The translations under genes were made by a program, and so were the position numbers. The notes beneath the pieces are model-generated. The model ran no database searches and was not told the DNA's origin. It saw only the letters and a program-made list of their open reading frames with translations. Of a DNA stretch of 10,047 nucleotides, positions 1-5,852 are shown one piece after another (position 1 is the stretch's first letter; each line of letters starts with the position of its first letter). This DNA is from JBOHPP01 sp050731755 (GTDB lineage Bacteria > Methylomirabilota > Methylomirabilia > Rokubacteriales > CSP1-6): assembly GCA_050731755.1 (NCBI GenBank), contig JBOHPP010000117.1, forward strand, positions 1-10,047, given 5' to 3'.

Positions 1-255
1 GATCGGCGGGGTGCGGTCGACAAGGCCGCGCGGCTGGCGCTGGCCTGGGCGCAGGAACAGGTGCGCCTAGCCCTCGAGGAGGTGCTGGAGCGCGCGGCAC
101 GGGCCGGCGCCGCCCGGGCTGACGTGCCGCCGGCCACGCTGGCCTGGCTCGTGCTCGGGGCGTGCCAGACCCTCGGCGACCAGGCGCCGGACGCGATTCC
201 CGACCGCCTGACCGCGCTGGCCGCCTTCATCCGTCCCGGCGGGCTGCCGGGGTGA
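1..255 (+). CDS. C-terminal fragment of a probable TetR-family transcriptional regulator (5' end outside window)
   Basis: An open frame enters from the left edge and ends at TGA 253-255, giving 84 visible residues. The fragment is helical and rich in Ala, Leu and Glu. It contains a segment resembling the last helices of TetR-type ligand-binding domains: an amphipathic helix (ALEEVLERAARAG), a short loop with a Pro pair, then a hydrophobic helix beginning ATLAWLVLGACQ. The DNA-binding helix-turn-helix would lie upstream and cannot be seen, so the family call is inference from the C-terminal pattern only. Its last 29 bases overlap the 3' end of the convergent membrane-protein gene. It could be another all-helical protein. 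Confidence 0.5.
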   Translation, partial: DRRGAVDKAARLALAWAQEQVRLALEEVLERAARAGAARADVPPATLAWLVLGACQTLGDQAPDAIPDRLTALAAFIRPGGLPG

Positions 256-682
256 ACGTTTGGAGCGCCACGAACGCCGCGGCGCAAAGCATCACCACGA
301 GGTTCAGGCGCACCGCGTCCCGATGAGCGGCGGCGAACCGCTGGTCGTCGCGGACTCGCCGCGCGTCTTCCGCCGCCGGCACTCTGACGCCGAGCGTCCA
401 GGCCAGCAGCGCGACCGTCACTCCGCCGAGCGCGGCGGCCGCCAGATCACGCCCCCGTCCGTCGCGCCTCCGGGCTGCCACCACGAGGAGCGCCCCGACC
501 GCCAACGCCGAGAGCGTGATGCCCCAGCGGTAATACGCGGGCAACAGCGCCGCCACCGCCTCGCCGGCCGCCTGGCGGTCGATGGCCTGGAACAGCCCGG
601 GCGCGGCCACGAACGAAAAGAAGGCCATGATGCCGAGCCAGGCGGCCACGCAGGCCACGGCCAGCGCCCGCAGCGTATTCAT
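227..682 (-). CDS. DUF4149-type small integral membrane protein
   Basis: A protein of 151 residues starting at ATG 682. That start is preferred over the TTG at 748 because GGGAG lies seven bases upstream of the ATG and the TTG itself forms part of a -35-like TTGACA. Four hydrophobic segments are visible: near residues 3-25 (ending in FVAAPGLFQ), 50-70, 80-97 and 125-142. The first helix followed by an aromatic-rich turn, a Pro and LF, then a YYRWG segment, matches the DUF4149 (TMEM205-like) pattern as I know it. The function of the family is not established. The 3' end overlaps the regulator fragment by 29 bp tail to tail, and the gene is transcribed divergently from the TPR gene at 802. Confidence 0.7.
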   Translation of the reverse strand: MNTLRALAVACVAAWLGIMAFFSFVAAPGLFQAIDRQAAGEAVAALLPAYYRWGITLSALAVGALLVVAARRRDGRGRDLAAAALGGVTVALLAWTLGVRVPAAEDARRVRDDQRFAAAHRDAVRLNLVVMLCAAAFVALQTFTPAARRDG

Positions 683-801
683 CACGCTGCTCCCGCCCTG
701 GAGGTTGAGCACGCCTCGAGCATGGGCAACGCCGGTGAGTCCTGTCAACTGCGTGTCCCGCGATTGACAGGCCGCGGCGGCCGGCGGTAGAGTGCGCGCG
801 G
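683..801. promoter_or_regulatory. Divergent promoter region with mirrored TTGACA hexamers
   Basis: A 119-bp gap between divergent genes. A 7-bp inverted repeat, CTGTCAA at 742-748 and TTGACAG at 764-770 with 15 bases between, places a perfect -35-like TTGACA on each strand. On the plus strand TTGACA (764-769) is followed after 18 bases by TAGAGT (788-793), a 4 of 6 match to TATAAT. That would start transcription at about 800, at or next to the ATG at 802, which lacks a clear Shine-Dalgarno sequence, so the mRNA may be leaderless. On the minus strand the -10 (CATGCT near 724-719) is weak, and the transcript would carry a roughly 30-base leader holding the GGGAG site. The inverted repeat could also be a regulator-binding site. 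Confidence 0.5.
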
Positions 802-1545
802 ATGACGGGCCGTCTCGCGCTCGTCCTGGTCTTCCCCGTGCTCGCCCTGGCGCCGGTCGCCACCCTCGCCCAGGCTCCCCTCGAGCAGGCCCGCGCGCTT
901 CTCGAGCGTTACCACGAAGACCCGGCCCGGATCGACCGGGCCCGCGAATTGCTGGAAACCGAGCTGGCCCGTGAGCGCGCGGTGCCCACGATGGTGGCGC
1001 TCGCTCGCACCTACTTCCTCGTCGGCGACATCCGCGCGACGACCACGGACGACAAAGTCGCGGCCTACGATCGCGGCCGCGAGCTGGGGCAGCGCGCCGT
1101 GGAGCTGGCGCCGCGGAACGAGGAGGCGCACGTCTGGTACGCGATCAACACTGGACGCTGGGGCCAGACCAAGGGCGTGATGCGGTCGCTGTTCCTCCTG
1201 CCCACCATCCGGAAAGAGCTCGACATCATCTTCGAGCTGAATCCCCGCTCCATCCGCGGCCACGCCCTGGCCGGCAACGTCTTCTTCGAGGTCCCCGGCC
1301 TGCTCGGCGGCGACCGGAAGAAGGCCGAGGAGCATTACCGCAAGGCGCTGGAGATCGACCCCCGGTACACCGTCGTGCGCGTCGACCTGGCCCGCCTGCT
1401 CATCGCCACCGGCCGCCCCGCCGAGGCCCGCCGGGAGCTCACGCGCGTGATCGACGAGCGCGCGCCCTTCGACCTCGCCGGCTGGACGCTCAAGGACGTC
1501 CCCCGCGCCCGCCGCCTGCTCGACTCCATCAAGGACACACCCTGA
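802..1545 (+). CDS. Secreted or periplasmic TPR-repeat protein (RMD/TatT-like)
   Basis: A 247-residue protein with a cleavable signal peptide: Arg at position 4, a hydrophobic core at 5-22, and a probable signal peptidase I site in the TLAQA stretch at 21-25. The mature protein is helical. A TPR-like pair lies at about 62-104 (ending RAVELAPRNEEAH), a central region spans 110-165, and a clear TPR lies at 172-219 (AEEHYRKALEIDPRYT, then LARLLIATGRPAEARREL). The spacing and the GLLGGDRKKAEEHY segment recall RMD-type TPR proteins and TatT, the TPR partner of some TRAP transporters. No transporter genes adjoin it here, so TatT is only an alternative. A general scaffold or binding role outside the cytoplasm is inferred. 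Its stop overlaps the proposed CTG start of endonuclease III, suggesting translational coupling. Confidence 0.75.
   Translation: MTGRLALVLVFPVLALAPVATLAQAPLEQARALLERYHEDPARIDRARELLETELARERAVPTMVALARTYFLVGDIRATTTDDKVAAYDRGRELGQRAVELAPRNEEAHVWYAINTGRWGQTKGVMRSLFLLPTIRKELDIIFELNPRSIRGHALAGNVFFEVPGLLGGDRKKAEEHYRKALEIDPRYTVVRVDLARLLIATGRPAEARRELTRVIDERAPFDLAGWTLKDVPRARRLLDSIKDTP
1531..1544 (+). promoter_or_regulatory. Ribosome binding site and CTG start that decide the endonuclease III N-terminus
   Basis: AAGGA at 1531-1535 lies six bases before CTG 1542-1544, and that CTG overlaps the TGA stop of the TPR gene (CTGA). No ATG, GTG or TTG lies in the endonuclease III frame here before GTG 1644. Starting at GTG would delete about 34 residues of the fold. 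Shine-Dalgarno spacing, the 4-bp stop overlap and the resulting protein length all support initiation at CTG. Confidence 0.6.
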
Positions 1546-2189
1546 GGATCGGCGAGGTCATCCGGCGCCTGAATCGGACGCGCCCCCGGTGGAACCCCAC
1601 CGCCCTGGCCGTCGTCGCCGCCGAGTCGCGCGACCCGTTTCGGGTGCTGGTGGCCTGCATCCTGTCACTGCGCACGCAGGACACCACCACCGGCCCGGCC
1701 GCCGCTCGCCTGTTCGCCCTGGCCGCCACCCCCGCCGCCATGTTGCCGTTGACGCCCCGGCAGATCGAGCGCGCCGTCTACCCCGTCGGTTTCTACCGCA
1801 CCAAGGCCCGGGTGATCCACGCGATCTGCCGTGATCTCCTCGCGCGGTTCGGCGGGCGCGTTCCCGACGACCTCGAGACGCTGCTGACCCTCCGCGGCGT
1901 GGGCCGCAAGACGGCCAACCTGGTCGTGACGATGGGCTACGGCAAGCCGGGGATCTGCGTGGACACGCACGTGCACCGCATCTCGAACCGCCTGGGCTAC
2001 GTGCGGACGCGGACTCCCGAGAAGACCGAGATGGCGCTGCGCGGCCGGCTCCCCCGCCGATACTGGATTGGCTACAACGACCTGCTGGTCAGCTTCGGCC
2101 AGAACGTCTGTACGCCGCTGTCGCCCCGCTGCTCCGAGTGCCCGGTGCGCCGGCTCTGCCGCCGGGTCGGCGTGACGACCTCCCGCTAG
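1542..2189 (+). CDS. nth: Endonuclease III (DNA glycosylase/AP lyase)
   Basis: A base-excision-repair enzyme that removes oxidised pyrimidines and cleaves the resulting abasic site. From the proposed CTG start it has 215 residues, close to the 211 of E. coli Nth. The N-terminal helices include FRVLVACILSLRTQD. The helix-hairpin-helix is LRGVGRKTAN with catalytic Lys123 (equivalent to K120 in E. coli), followed by VDTHVHRISNRLG with catalytic Asp141 (equivalent to D138). The C-terminus carries a perfect C-X6-C-X2-C-X5-C [4Fe-4S] motif. All key residues are present, so the enzyme should be active. The only usual start codon in frame, GTG 1644, would give 181 residues and remove conserved N-terminal sequence; CTG 1542 is preferred. 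It follows the TPR gene with a 4-bp overlap and converges with endonuclease IV, overlapping it by 101 bp. An archaeal-type or MutY-like member is unlikely given the residues. Confidence 0.93.
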   Translation: MRIGEVIRRLNRTRPRWNPTALAVVAAESRDPFRVLVACILSLRTQDTTTGPAAARLFALAATPAAMLPLTPRQIERAVYPVGFYRTKARVIHAICRDLLARFGGRVPDDLETLLTLRGVGRKTANLVVTMGYGKPGICVDTHVHRISNRLGYVRTRTPEKTEMALRGRLPRRYWIGYNDLLVSFGQNVCTPLSPRCSECPVRRLCRRVGVTTSR

Positions 2190-3060
2190 GTCGTGGAAGA
2201 GCTCCCTGCAGCGCCCGCAGCCGCGCGAGGTTGCGCAGGTCGGCTTCCGGCTCCGGCTCCTTCGGGGTTTCGAGAACCTTGGGGACTCTCGCGAAGCGCG
2301 GATCCCGCAGCAGCCGCCCGAACACGCGGGTGCCGAGAAAGCCCCGGCCGATGTGCTGGTGGCGGTCGAGGCCGGAGCCCAGGCCAGCTCGGGCGTCGTT
2401 GAGGTGAAAAGCCAGCACGCGCTCGAGGCCCACCGCCTGCGCGCACTCGGCGATCGCGGCCTGCCAGCCGTCCGCCGCGCGGATGTCGTAGCCGGCGACG
2501 AAGAGATGGCAGGTGTCGAGGCACAGGCCCAGTCTCTCGGGGCTGGCGCTCCGGGCTACGAGGGCGCCCAGCTCGCCAAACGTGCGCCCCAAAGCGTGCC
2601 CGCCGCCGGCGGTGTTCTCCAGGGCCACCCGGATCCGGAATCCGCGCGTGCGGCGGGTGACCTCGTCCAACGCCGCGGCCGCCCGGGCGAGGCCGGGCTC
2701 TACGCCGGCGCCGCGGTGCGAGCCTGGATGGATCACGACGCAGCCGAGCCCCAGCGCCTCGCCCCGCTCCAGCTCGTCGGTGAACGCGTCGACGGCCCGG
2801 GCCCACTCGTCGGCGGCGGGCGACGCCAGGTTGATCAGATAGCTCGCGTGAGCGACCACCGAGCGGATGCGGGTCCGCCGCCGCGCGGCGGCGAAGGCGC
2901 GGATCTCCTCGGGCCCCAGCGGGGGCGCCGCCCACTGCCGCTGGTTCTTGAGGAAGATCTGCACGGCGTCGCATCCCAACGCGGCGCCCCGCTCGAGCGC
3001 GCGCCAGAGCCCGCCGGCGATGGACATGTGCGCGCCGAGGGTGGAACCGTCCGCGATCAC
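2089..3060 (-). CDS. nfo: Endonuclease IV (class II AP endonuclease)
   Basis: A TIM-barrel enzyme with a three-zinc centre that cuts 5' of abasic sites in base-excision repair. The 323-residue protein starts at GTG 3060, which overlaps the SRPBCC stop as GTGA. Motifs in order: GAHMSIAGGL (9-18), HASYLINL (71-78), HPGSH (111-115), ENTAGGG (148-154), LCLDTCHLFVAGYD (179-192), FHLND (218-222), DRHQH (232-236) and LETPKEP (263-269). All nine zinc ligands of the E. coli enzyme have counterparts: H71, H111, E148, D182, H185, H219, D232, H234 and E264. The family fold ends near residue 286. The remaining 37 or so residues are a low-complexity Arg/Gly/Ser/Ala tail, mostly encoded antisense to the iron-sulfur region of nth. 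A lost upstream stop or a small indel could explain it: another minus-strand frame has TAG at 2188-2186. Confidence 0.93.
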   Translation of the reverse strand: MIADGSTLGAHMSIAGGLWRALERGAALGCDAVQIFLKNQRQWAAPPLGPEEIRAFAAARRRTRIRSVVAHASYLINLASPAADEWARAVDAFTDELERGEALGLGCVVIHPGSHRGAGVEPGLARAAAALDEVTRRTRGFRIRVALENTAGGGHALGRTFGELGALVARSASPERLGLCLDTCHLFVAGYDIRAADGWQAAIAECAQAVGLERVLAFHLNDARAGLGSGLDRHQHIGRGFLGTRVFGRLLRDPRFARVPKVLETPKEPEPEADLRNLARLRALQGALPRPSGRSSRRPGGRAGAPGTRSSGATAAYRRSGRS

Positions 3061-3524
3061 GGGTGCCCCTCCACGGGCGCCAGCAACTCGCCGATCCGGC
3101 GCCGGCGGTAGGCCCAGATCGCGGTGAGCTGACGCGCCACCGCGAGCGCGTTCACGGCGCGCCCCACCCCGCCGAGCGGCAGCCGGTAGGTCACCCGGTC
3201 TTCGACCCACGTGCCACCGCCGTCCTCGAGAAACACGTGGCGATGCTCCCAGCGGTCGTACGGCCCGCGTACCTGGACGTCCACGAAGCGCGCCGGCGGG
3301 TCGTACTCACGGATGAACGCGCGCCACCGCAGGGGCAGCCCGAGCCAGCGGAGGCGGTAGTCGAACACCGCGAACGGTCCCATCACGGGCGCCGGCGTGA
3401 GCAGGCGAAATCCCAGCCAGGGGGGCGTGATCCGTGCGAGGTTGGCGGGATCGGTGAAGAAGGCGAACACCTCGACGCGCGGCTTCGGCAGCCACACGCG
3501 TGACTCCAACACGTGGTCGGCCAT
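3057..3524 (-). CDS. SRPBCC-superfamily protein (START-like, cyclase/dehydrase type)
   Basis: A 155-residue protein of the helix-grip (Bet v1-like) fold. The N-terminal strand and helix (ESRVWLPKPRVEVFAFFTDP, residues 7-26) match the usual SRPBCC opening, in which a hydrophobic strand precedes VF.FF.DP. Then come PPWLGFRL, a series of strands through 80-115 containing WEHRHVF and GTWVEDRVTYRLP, and a long C-terminal helix (about 118-148). Related domains occur alone or joined to TIGR01777-type epimerases. The ligand and reaction are unknown. There is no strong Shine-Dalgarno upstream of ATG 3524. The TGA overlaps the GTG of endonuclease IV by 4 bp, so the two are probably cotranscribed, although the family has no established link to repair. 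Confidence 0.8.
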   Translation of the reverse strand: MADHVLESRVWLPKPRVEVFAFFTDPANLARITPPWLGFRLLTPAPVMGPFAVFDYRLRWLGLPLRWRAFIREYDPPARFVDVQVRGPYDRWEHRHVFLEDGGGTWVEDRVTYRLPLGGVGRAVNALAVARQLTAIWAYRRRRIGELLAPVEGHP

Positions 3525-3547
3525 GACGCGCGGGCTATGATAGGCAG
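3525..3547. promoter_or_regulatory. 23-bp divergent intergenic region with a palindromic -10-like element
   Basis: CTATGATAG (3535-3543) is a near-palindrome that reads TATGAT on the plus strand (3536-3541) and TATCAT on the minus strand (3542-3537). Each is a 5 of 6 match to TATAAT. On the plus strand the expected transcription start falls at about 3548, the GTG of the exporter gene. On the minus strand it falls a few bases before ATG 3524. Neither gene has a convincing Shine-Dalgarno, which fits leaderless or nearly leaderless mRNAs. No good -35 element is visible on either side, so this is suggestive only. Confidence 0.35.
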
Positions 3548-4453
3548 GTGCCGGGGGCCAGTCAAACGCGCGCGTACCTCGCGCTGCTGATCATCGTGAC
3601 CCTGTGGGGTAGCTACCCGGCGACGGCGAAACTGGCGCTCCAGGATTTTCCCCCGTTCTTCCTGGCCGCCGTGCGCTGCACCCTGGCCTCGACCTTCCTC
3701 GTGCTCCTGCTCGTCCGGGCCGGCCCCGACGCCGGGCGCGACCTCACGCCGGCGGCGCTCCGCGCGTTCCTCATCCTCGGCATCGCCGGGATCTGGGGCT
3801 CGACCCAGATCACCTACGTCGCCATCTACTACACCACCGCCTCCAACGCCGCCCTCTTGCAATCGGCGACGCCGGTGATCGTCGCCGTGGCCGCGCGCCT
3901 CTTCCTGGGCGAGCGGCTGGCCGCGCGCCAGTGGCTGGGCGTGGCGGTGTCGGCGGCGGGCGTGCTTCTCGTCATCACGGATGGCCGGCTGGCCGCGATC
4001 CGCCCGCGCGAGCTGCGGGCCGGCGATTTCATCAATCTCCTGGGCCTCTGCGGCTGGAGCGCCTACACCGTCTACGGCAAGCGCGTGCTGGCTACATTCT
4101 CGCCGGCCCTGGCCACCACCGGAGCGTACGTACTGGGCACGCTCCTGATCATTCCTACGGCGGTCGTCGCGGCGCCCTTCTTCCCGGCCCCCCGGCTGGG
4201 CTCGGCCACGGCCTGGGGCGTGGTCTTCTACCAGGGGCTCATCGGGGCGGTCGCCCACGTGTGGTGGTACAAGGCGGTGCAGGTCGTGGGGCCCAGCCGC
4301 TCGGCGATGTTCATGAACGTCCAACCCGTCGTCGGCGTCCTGCTGGCCACGGCGCTGCTGGCCGAGCGCATCGGGCCCTGGCAGGTGGGGGGCGGTGTGC
4401 TGGTGCTGAGCGGCGTGGCGCTCACCACGACACGCCACTCAGACCGGACTTAG
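3548..4453 (+). CDS. DMT-superfamily transporter with two EamA domains
   Basis: A 301-residue inner-membrane protein with about ten hydrophobic helices in two repeated halves (roughly 8-145 and 160-295), the standard EamA arrangement and length. Each half ends with the family hallmark. In the first, ALLQSATPVIVAVAARLFLGER is followed by a helix ending VSAAGVLLV. In the second, SRSAMFMNVQPVVGVLLA is followed by ERIGPWQVGGGVLVLSGVAL. The opening segment LWGSYPATAKLAL is also typical. Family members export or import amino acids, nucleosides or other metabolites, and the substrate cannot be told from sequence. The GTG at 3548 sits eight residues before the first helix and is the best start; no clear Shine-Dalgarno is present. 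The stop overlaps the peroxiredoxin stop by 4 bp in a convergent arrangement. Confidence 0.9.
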   Translation: MPGASQTRAYLALLIIVTLWGSYPATAKLALQDFPPFFLAAVRCTLASTFLVLLLVRAGPDAGRDLTPAALRAFLILGIAGIWGSTQITYVAIYYTTASNAALLQSATPVIVAVAARLFLGERLAARQWLGVAVSAAGVLLVITDGRLAAIRPRELRAGDFINLLGLCGWSAYTVYGKRVLATFSPALATTGAYVLGTLLIIPTAVVAAPFFPAPRLGSATAWGVVFYQGLIGAVAHVWWYKAVQVVGPSRSAMFMNVQPVVGVLLATALLAERIGPWQVGGGVLVLSGVALTTTRHSDRT

Positions 4454-4923
4454 GACAGCTTCTTCACCTCGGCCAGGATCTTGTCAGGATCGGGCAGCTC
4501 GCCCTTTCCGTATCGCTCGACGAACCGCACCTTGCCGTTCTTGTCGATGATGAACGTGGCGCGCACGTTGGCGTTCCAGTCGGGCCAGTACACCCCGTAA
4601 TCCCGGGCCACCGCCCGGTGGACGTCGGACAGCAGCGGGTAGTTGCTGATGCCCACCGCCTTGGCCCAGTTCTCGTGGCTGAAGGGGCTGTCCGTGCTGA
4701 TACCCAGCACCTGGGTATTGACGGCCTCGAAGTCGCGGGTGCGCTTGTCGAAGGCCGGCATGCACTTGGTTCAGCCCGGCGTCCAGTCGAGAGGGTAGAA
4801 CAGCACCACCACGTTCTTACCGCGGAACTCACGCAGGCTGACCTCTTTGAGCCCGATCGACTTCAACGTGAAGTCGGGCGCCGGGTCGCCCACGTTGAGC
4901 GTCTTGTTCTCGGTAGTGCTCAC
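4450..4923 (-). CDS. Selenocysteine-containing peroxiredoxin (AhpC/TSA family), in-frame TGA read as Sec51
   Basis: A thiol- or selenol-dependent peroxidase that reduces hydroperoxides. Starting at GTG 4923 (AAAGGAG seven bases upstream) it has 157 residues if TGA 4773-4771 is read through. The N-terminal NVGDPAPDFTL (10-20) is the usual peroxiredoxin opening. FYPLDWTPG (42-50) is followed directly by the TGA, so PxxxTxx-U matches the active-site PxxxTxxC motif with the stop exactly at the peroxidatic Cys. The frame then continues as TKCMPAFDKR, VLGISTDSPFSHENWAKAV, NYPLLSD and VRATFIIDKNGKVRF; the conserved active-site Arg is probably the one in VRATF. C54 is the only cysteine and forms UxxC with U51, a likely selenenylsulfide pair. 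Layout is closest to AhpE/1-Cys-like peroxiredoxins. The GTG overlaps the stop of the upstream hydrolase gene (GTGA). Alternatives are a nonsense mutation or a sequencing error, but a TGA at precisely this codon makes both unlikely. Confidence 0.9.
4739..4773 (-). promoter_or_regulatory. Candidate bacterial SECIS element and recoded UGA
   Basis: The UGA is 4773-4771. Counting downstream of it, bases 18-20 (CTT) pair with 25-27 (AAG) around a CGAC loop at 21-24. G16 pairs with C28 with one bulged base, and either TGC 11-13 with GCA 29-31 or GTGC 6-9 with GCAC 29-32 closes the stem. Bacterial SECIS hairpins are known to lie immediately downstream of the UGA inside the coding sequence, with a small apical loop about 16-37 bases away that has a G among its first two bases. 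This loop satisfies those rules. The pairing was done by eye and the stem is short, so the exact fold is uncertain. Confidence 0.55.
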
Positions 4924-5852
4924 TCGGCGTCTCCTTTCGCTGAGGTGCCGGCGGCGCGCCGGAGCGGAGTCATGGTAGCACGGGCCGCCGGCGCCTTGGC
5001 CGCCGGCCTCCGGGCGCCGCCCCACAGCTCTCGCCGGCGGGCCTCGAGCGGTGTCTCCCTGAGGCCGAGGTACTCGGCGGCGGTGGTCACCCGCCCGGCG
5101 TCGAGCAGCCCCGCGAACCGCTCACGCCAGCGTCGGTCGCGCACCGCGTGGTGGTCCATGATGACCCGGCACCCGGTGGCGTCGATGATGCGCGTGAGGT
5201 GCGCGATGCCCCGGTCGACGACGTCCGCGCCCAGGATATGCTCGACGTAGGAAGGCGGGCCCGAGAGGTAGAGCAGTGTGGGCCGCTGGCGCTCGAGGTA
5301 GGCCGCGACGACGGGTGACAGCGGGCCCTGGACGTCGCCGGCGAACACGAAGCGCTCTCGCTCGGCCTGATCCACGATGGTCAGGGCCACCAGATATCCC
5401 AGCGCCGTCCCCTCCAGACCGTGGGCCAGCGGCGGAGACACCTCGAGCGTCAGGCCGGCCTCTCGACGAGCGGAGCCATCGGCCCCCTTCACCTTGGCCA
5501 CCCCCTCGAGCGCCCGCCACAGCTCGGCGCCTCGCCGGGCCTGAAGGCCCTGGATCATGCGCCGGGGGTCCTTGGCCAGCACGTGGCGCCCCGCATACGA
5601 GGCCGGATCCGAGCGAAAGTGGTCCTCGTGGTAGTGGCTCACGAACACGAACTCGGCTCGCGTCGCGTACGCCGAGATACGGTCGTTGGCCCGCCGGAGC
5701 GCCTCCCACTCCTCCGCCGCCGGCGGCAGGCCGAAGCGCGCAGGAGCCAGGGTGGCGCCGGGGTCGAGGAGGATCCCCGTGCGCCCGACCTCGACAAACG
5801 TCGCCATCGAGCGCACGCCGAGCGAATCGGCGGCGAGCGGCACGATCTTCAT
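4920..5852 (-). CDS. Metallo-beta-lactamase-fold hydrolase, UPF0282-like
   Basis: A 310-residue protein from ATG 5852, which shares one base with the SDR stop (TGATG). It opens with VPLAADSLGVRSMATFVEVG (4-23) and LLDPGATLAPARFGLPP (28-44), closely resembling UPF0282 proteins known mainly from archaea. The metal-binding motif SHYHEDH gives H73, H75, D77 and H78. Further likely ligands are H144 (LAHG), D173 (FAGDVQGP) and H234 or H235 (MDHHAVRD). This is a complete two-metal site. The substrate is unknown. The last 30 or so residues are Ala/Arg-rich and lie outside the fold. Their coding sequence holds the ribosome binding site of the peroxiredoxin, whose GTG overlaps this stop by 4 bp. Tight coupling to a redox selenoprotein and to an SDR hints at a shared pathway, but none can be named. 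Confidence 0.85.
   Translation of the reverse strand: MKIVPLAADSLGVRSMATFVEVGRTGILLDPGATLAPARFGLPPAAEEWEALRRANDRISAYATRAEFVFVSHYHEDHFRSDPASYAGRHVLAKDPRRMIQGLQARRGAELWRALEGVAKVKGADGSARREAGLTLEVSPPLAHGLEGTALGYLVALTIVDQAERERFVFAGDVQGPLSPVVAAYLERQRPTLLYLSGPPSYVEHILGADVVDRGIAHLTRIIDATGCRVIMDHHAVRDRRWRERFAGLLDAGRVTTAAEYLGLRETPLEARRRELWGGARRPAAKAPAARATMTPLRRAAGTSAKGDAE

Noticed and set aside
227..748. TTG 748 as start of the DUF4149 protein
   Set aside because: The 22 added residues lack membrane character, the TTG belongs to a TTGACA hexamer, and ATG 682 has a well-placed GGGAG.
742..770. Inverted repeat as a transcription terminator
   Set aside because: The stem is only 7 bp with a 15-base loop, there is no T-run, and it lies between divergent gene starts; promoter elements explain it better.
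4771..4773. TGA read as a nonsense mutation, making the peroxiredoxin a pseudogene
   Set aside because: The stop lies exactly at the catalytic Cys codon, the only position where Sec is expected. Frame and conservation continue intact on both sides, and the start signals are strong.
3931..5250. A 439-codon open frame on the plus strand
   Set aside because: It is a compositional shadow in G+C-rich DNA: it runs through the EamA gene in another frame and antisense to the peroxiredoxin and hydrolase genes, and its translation is low-complexity without family motifs.
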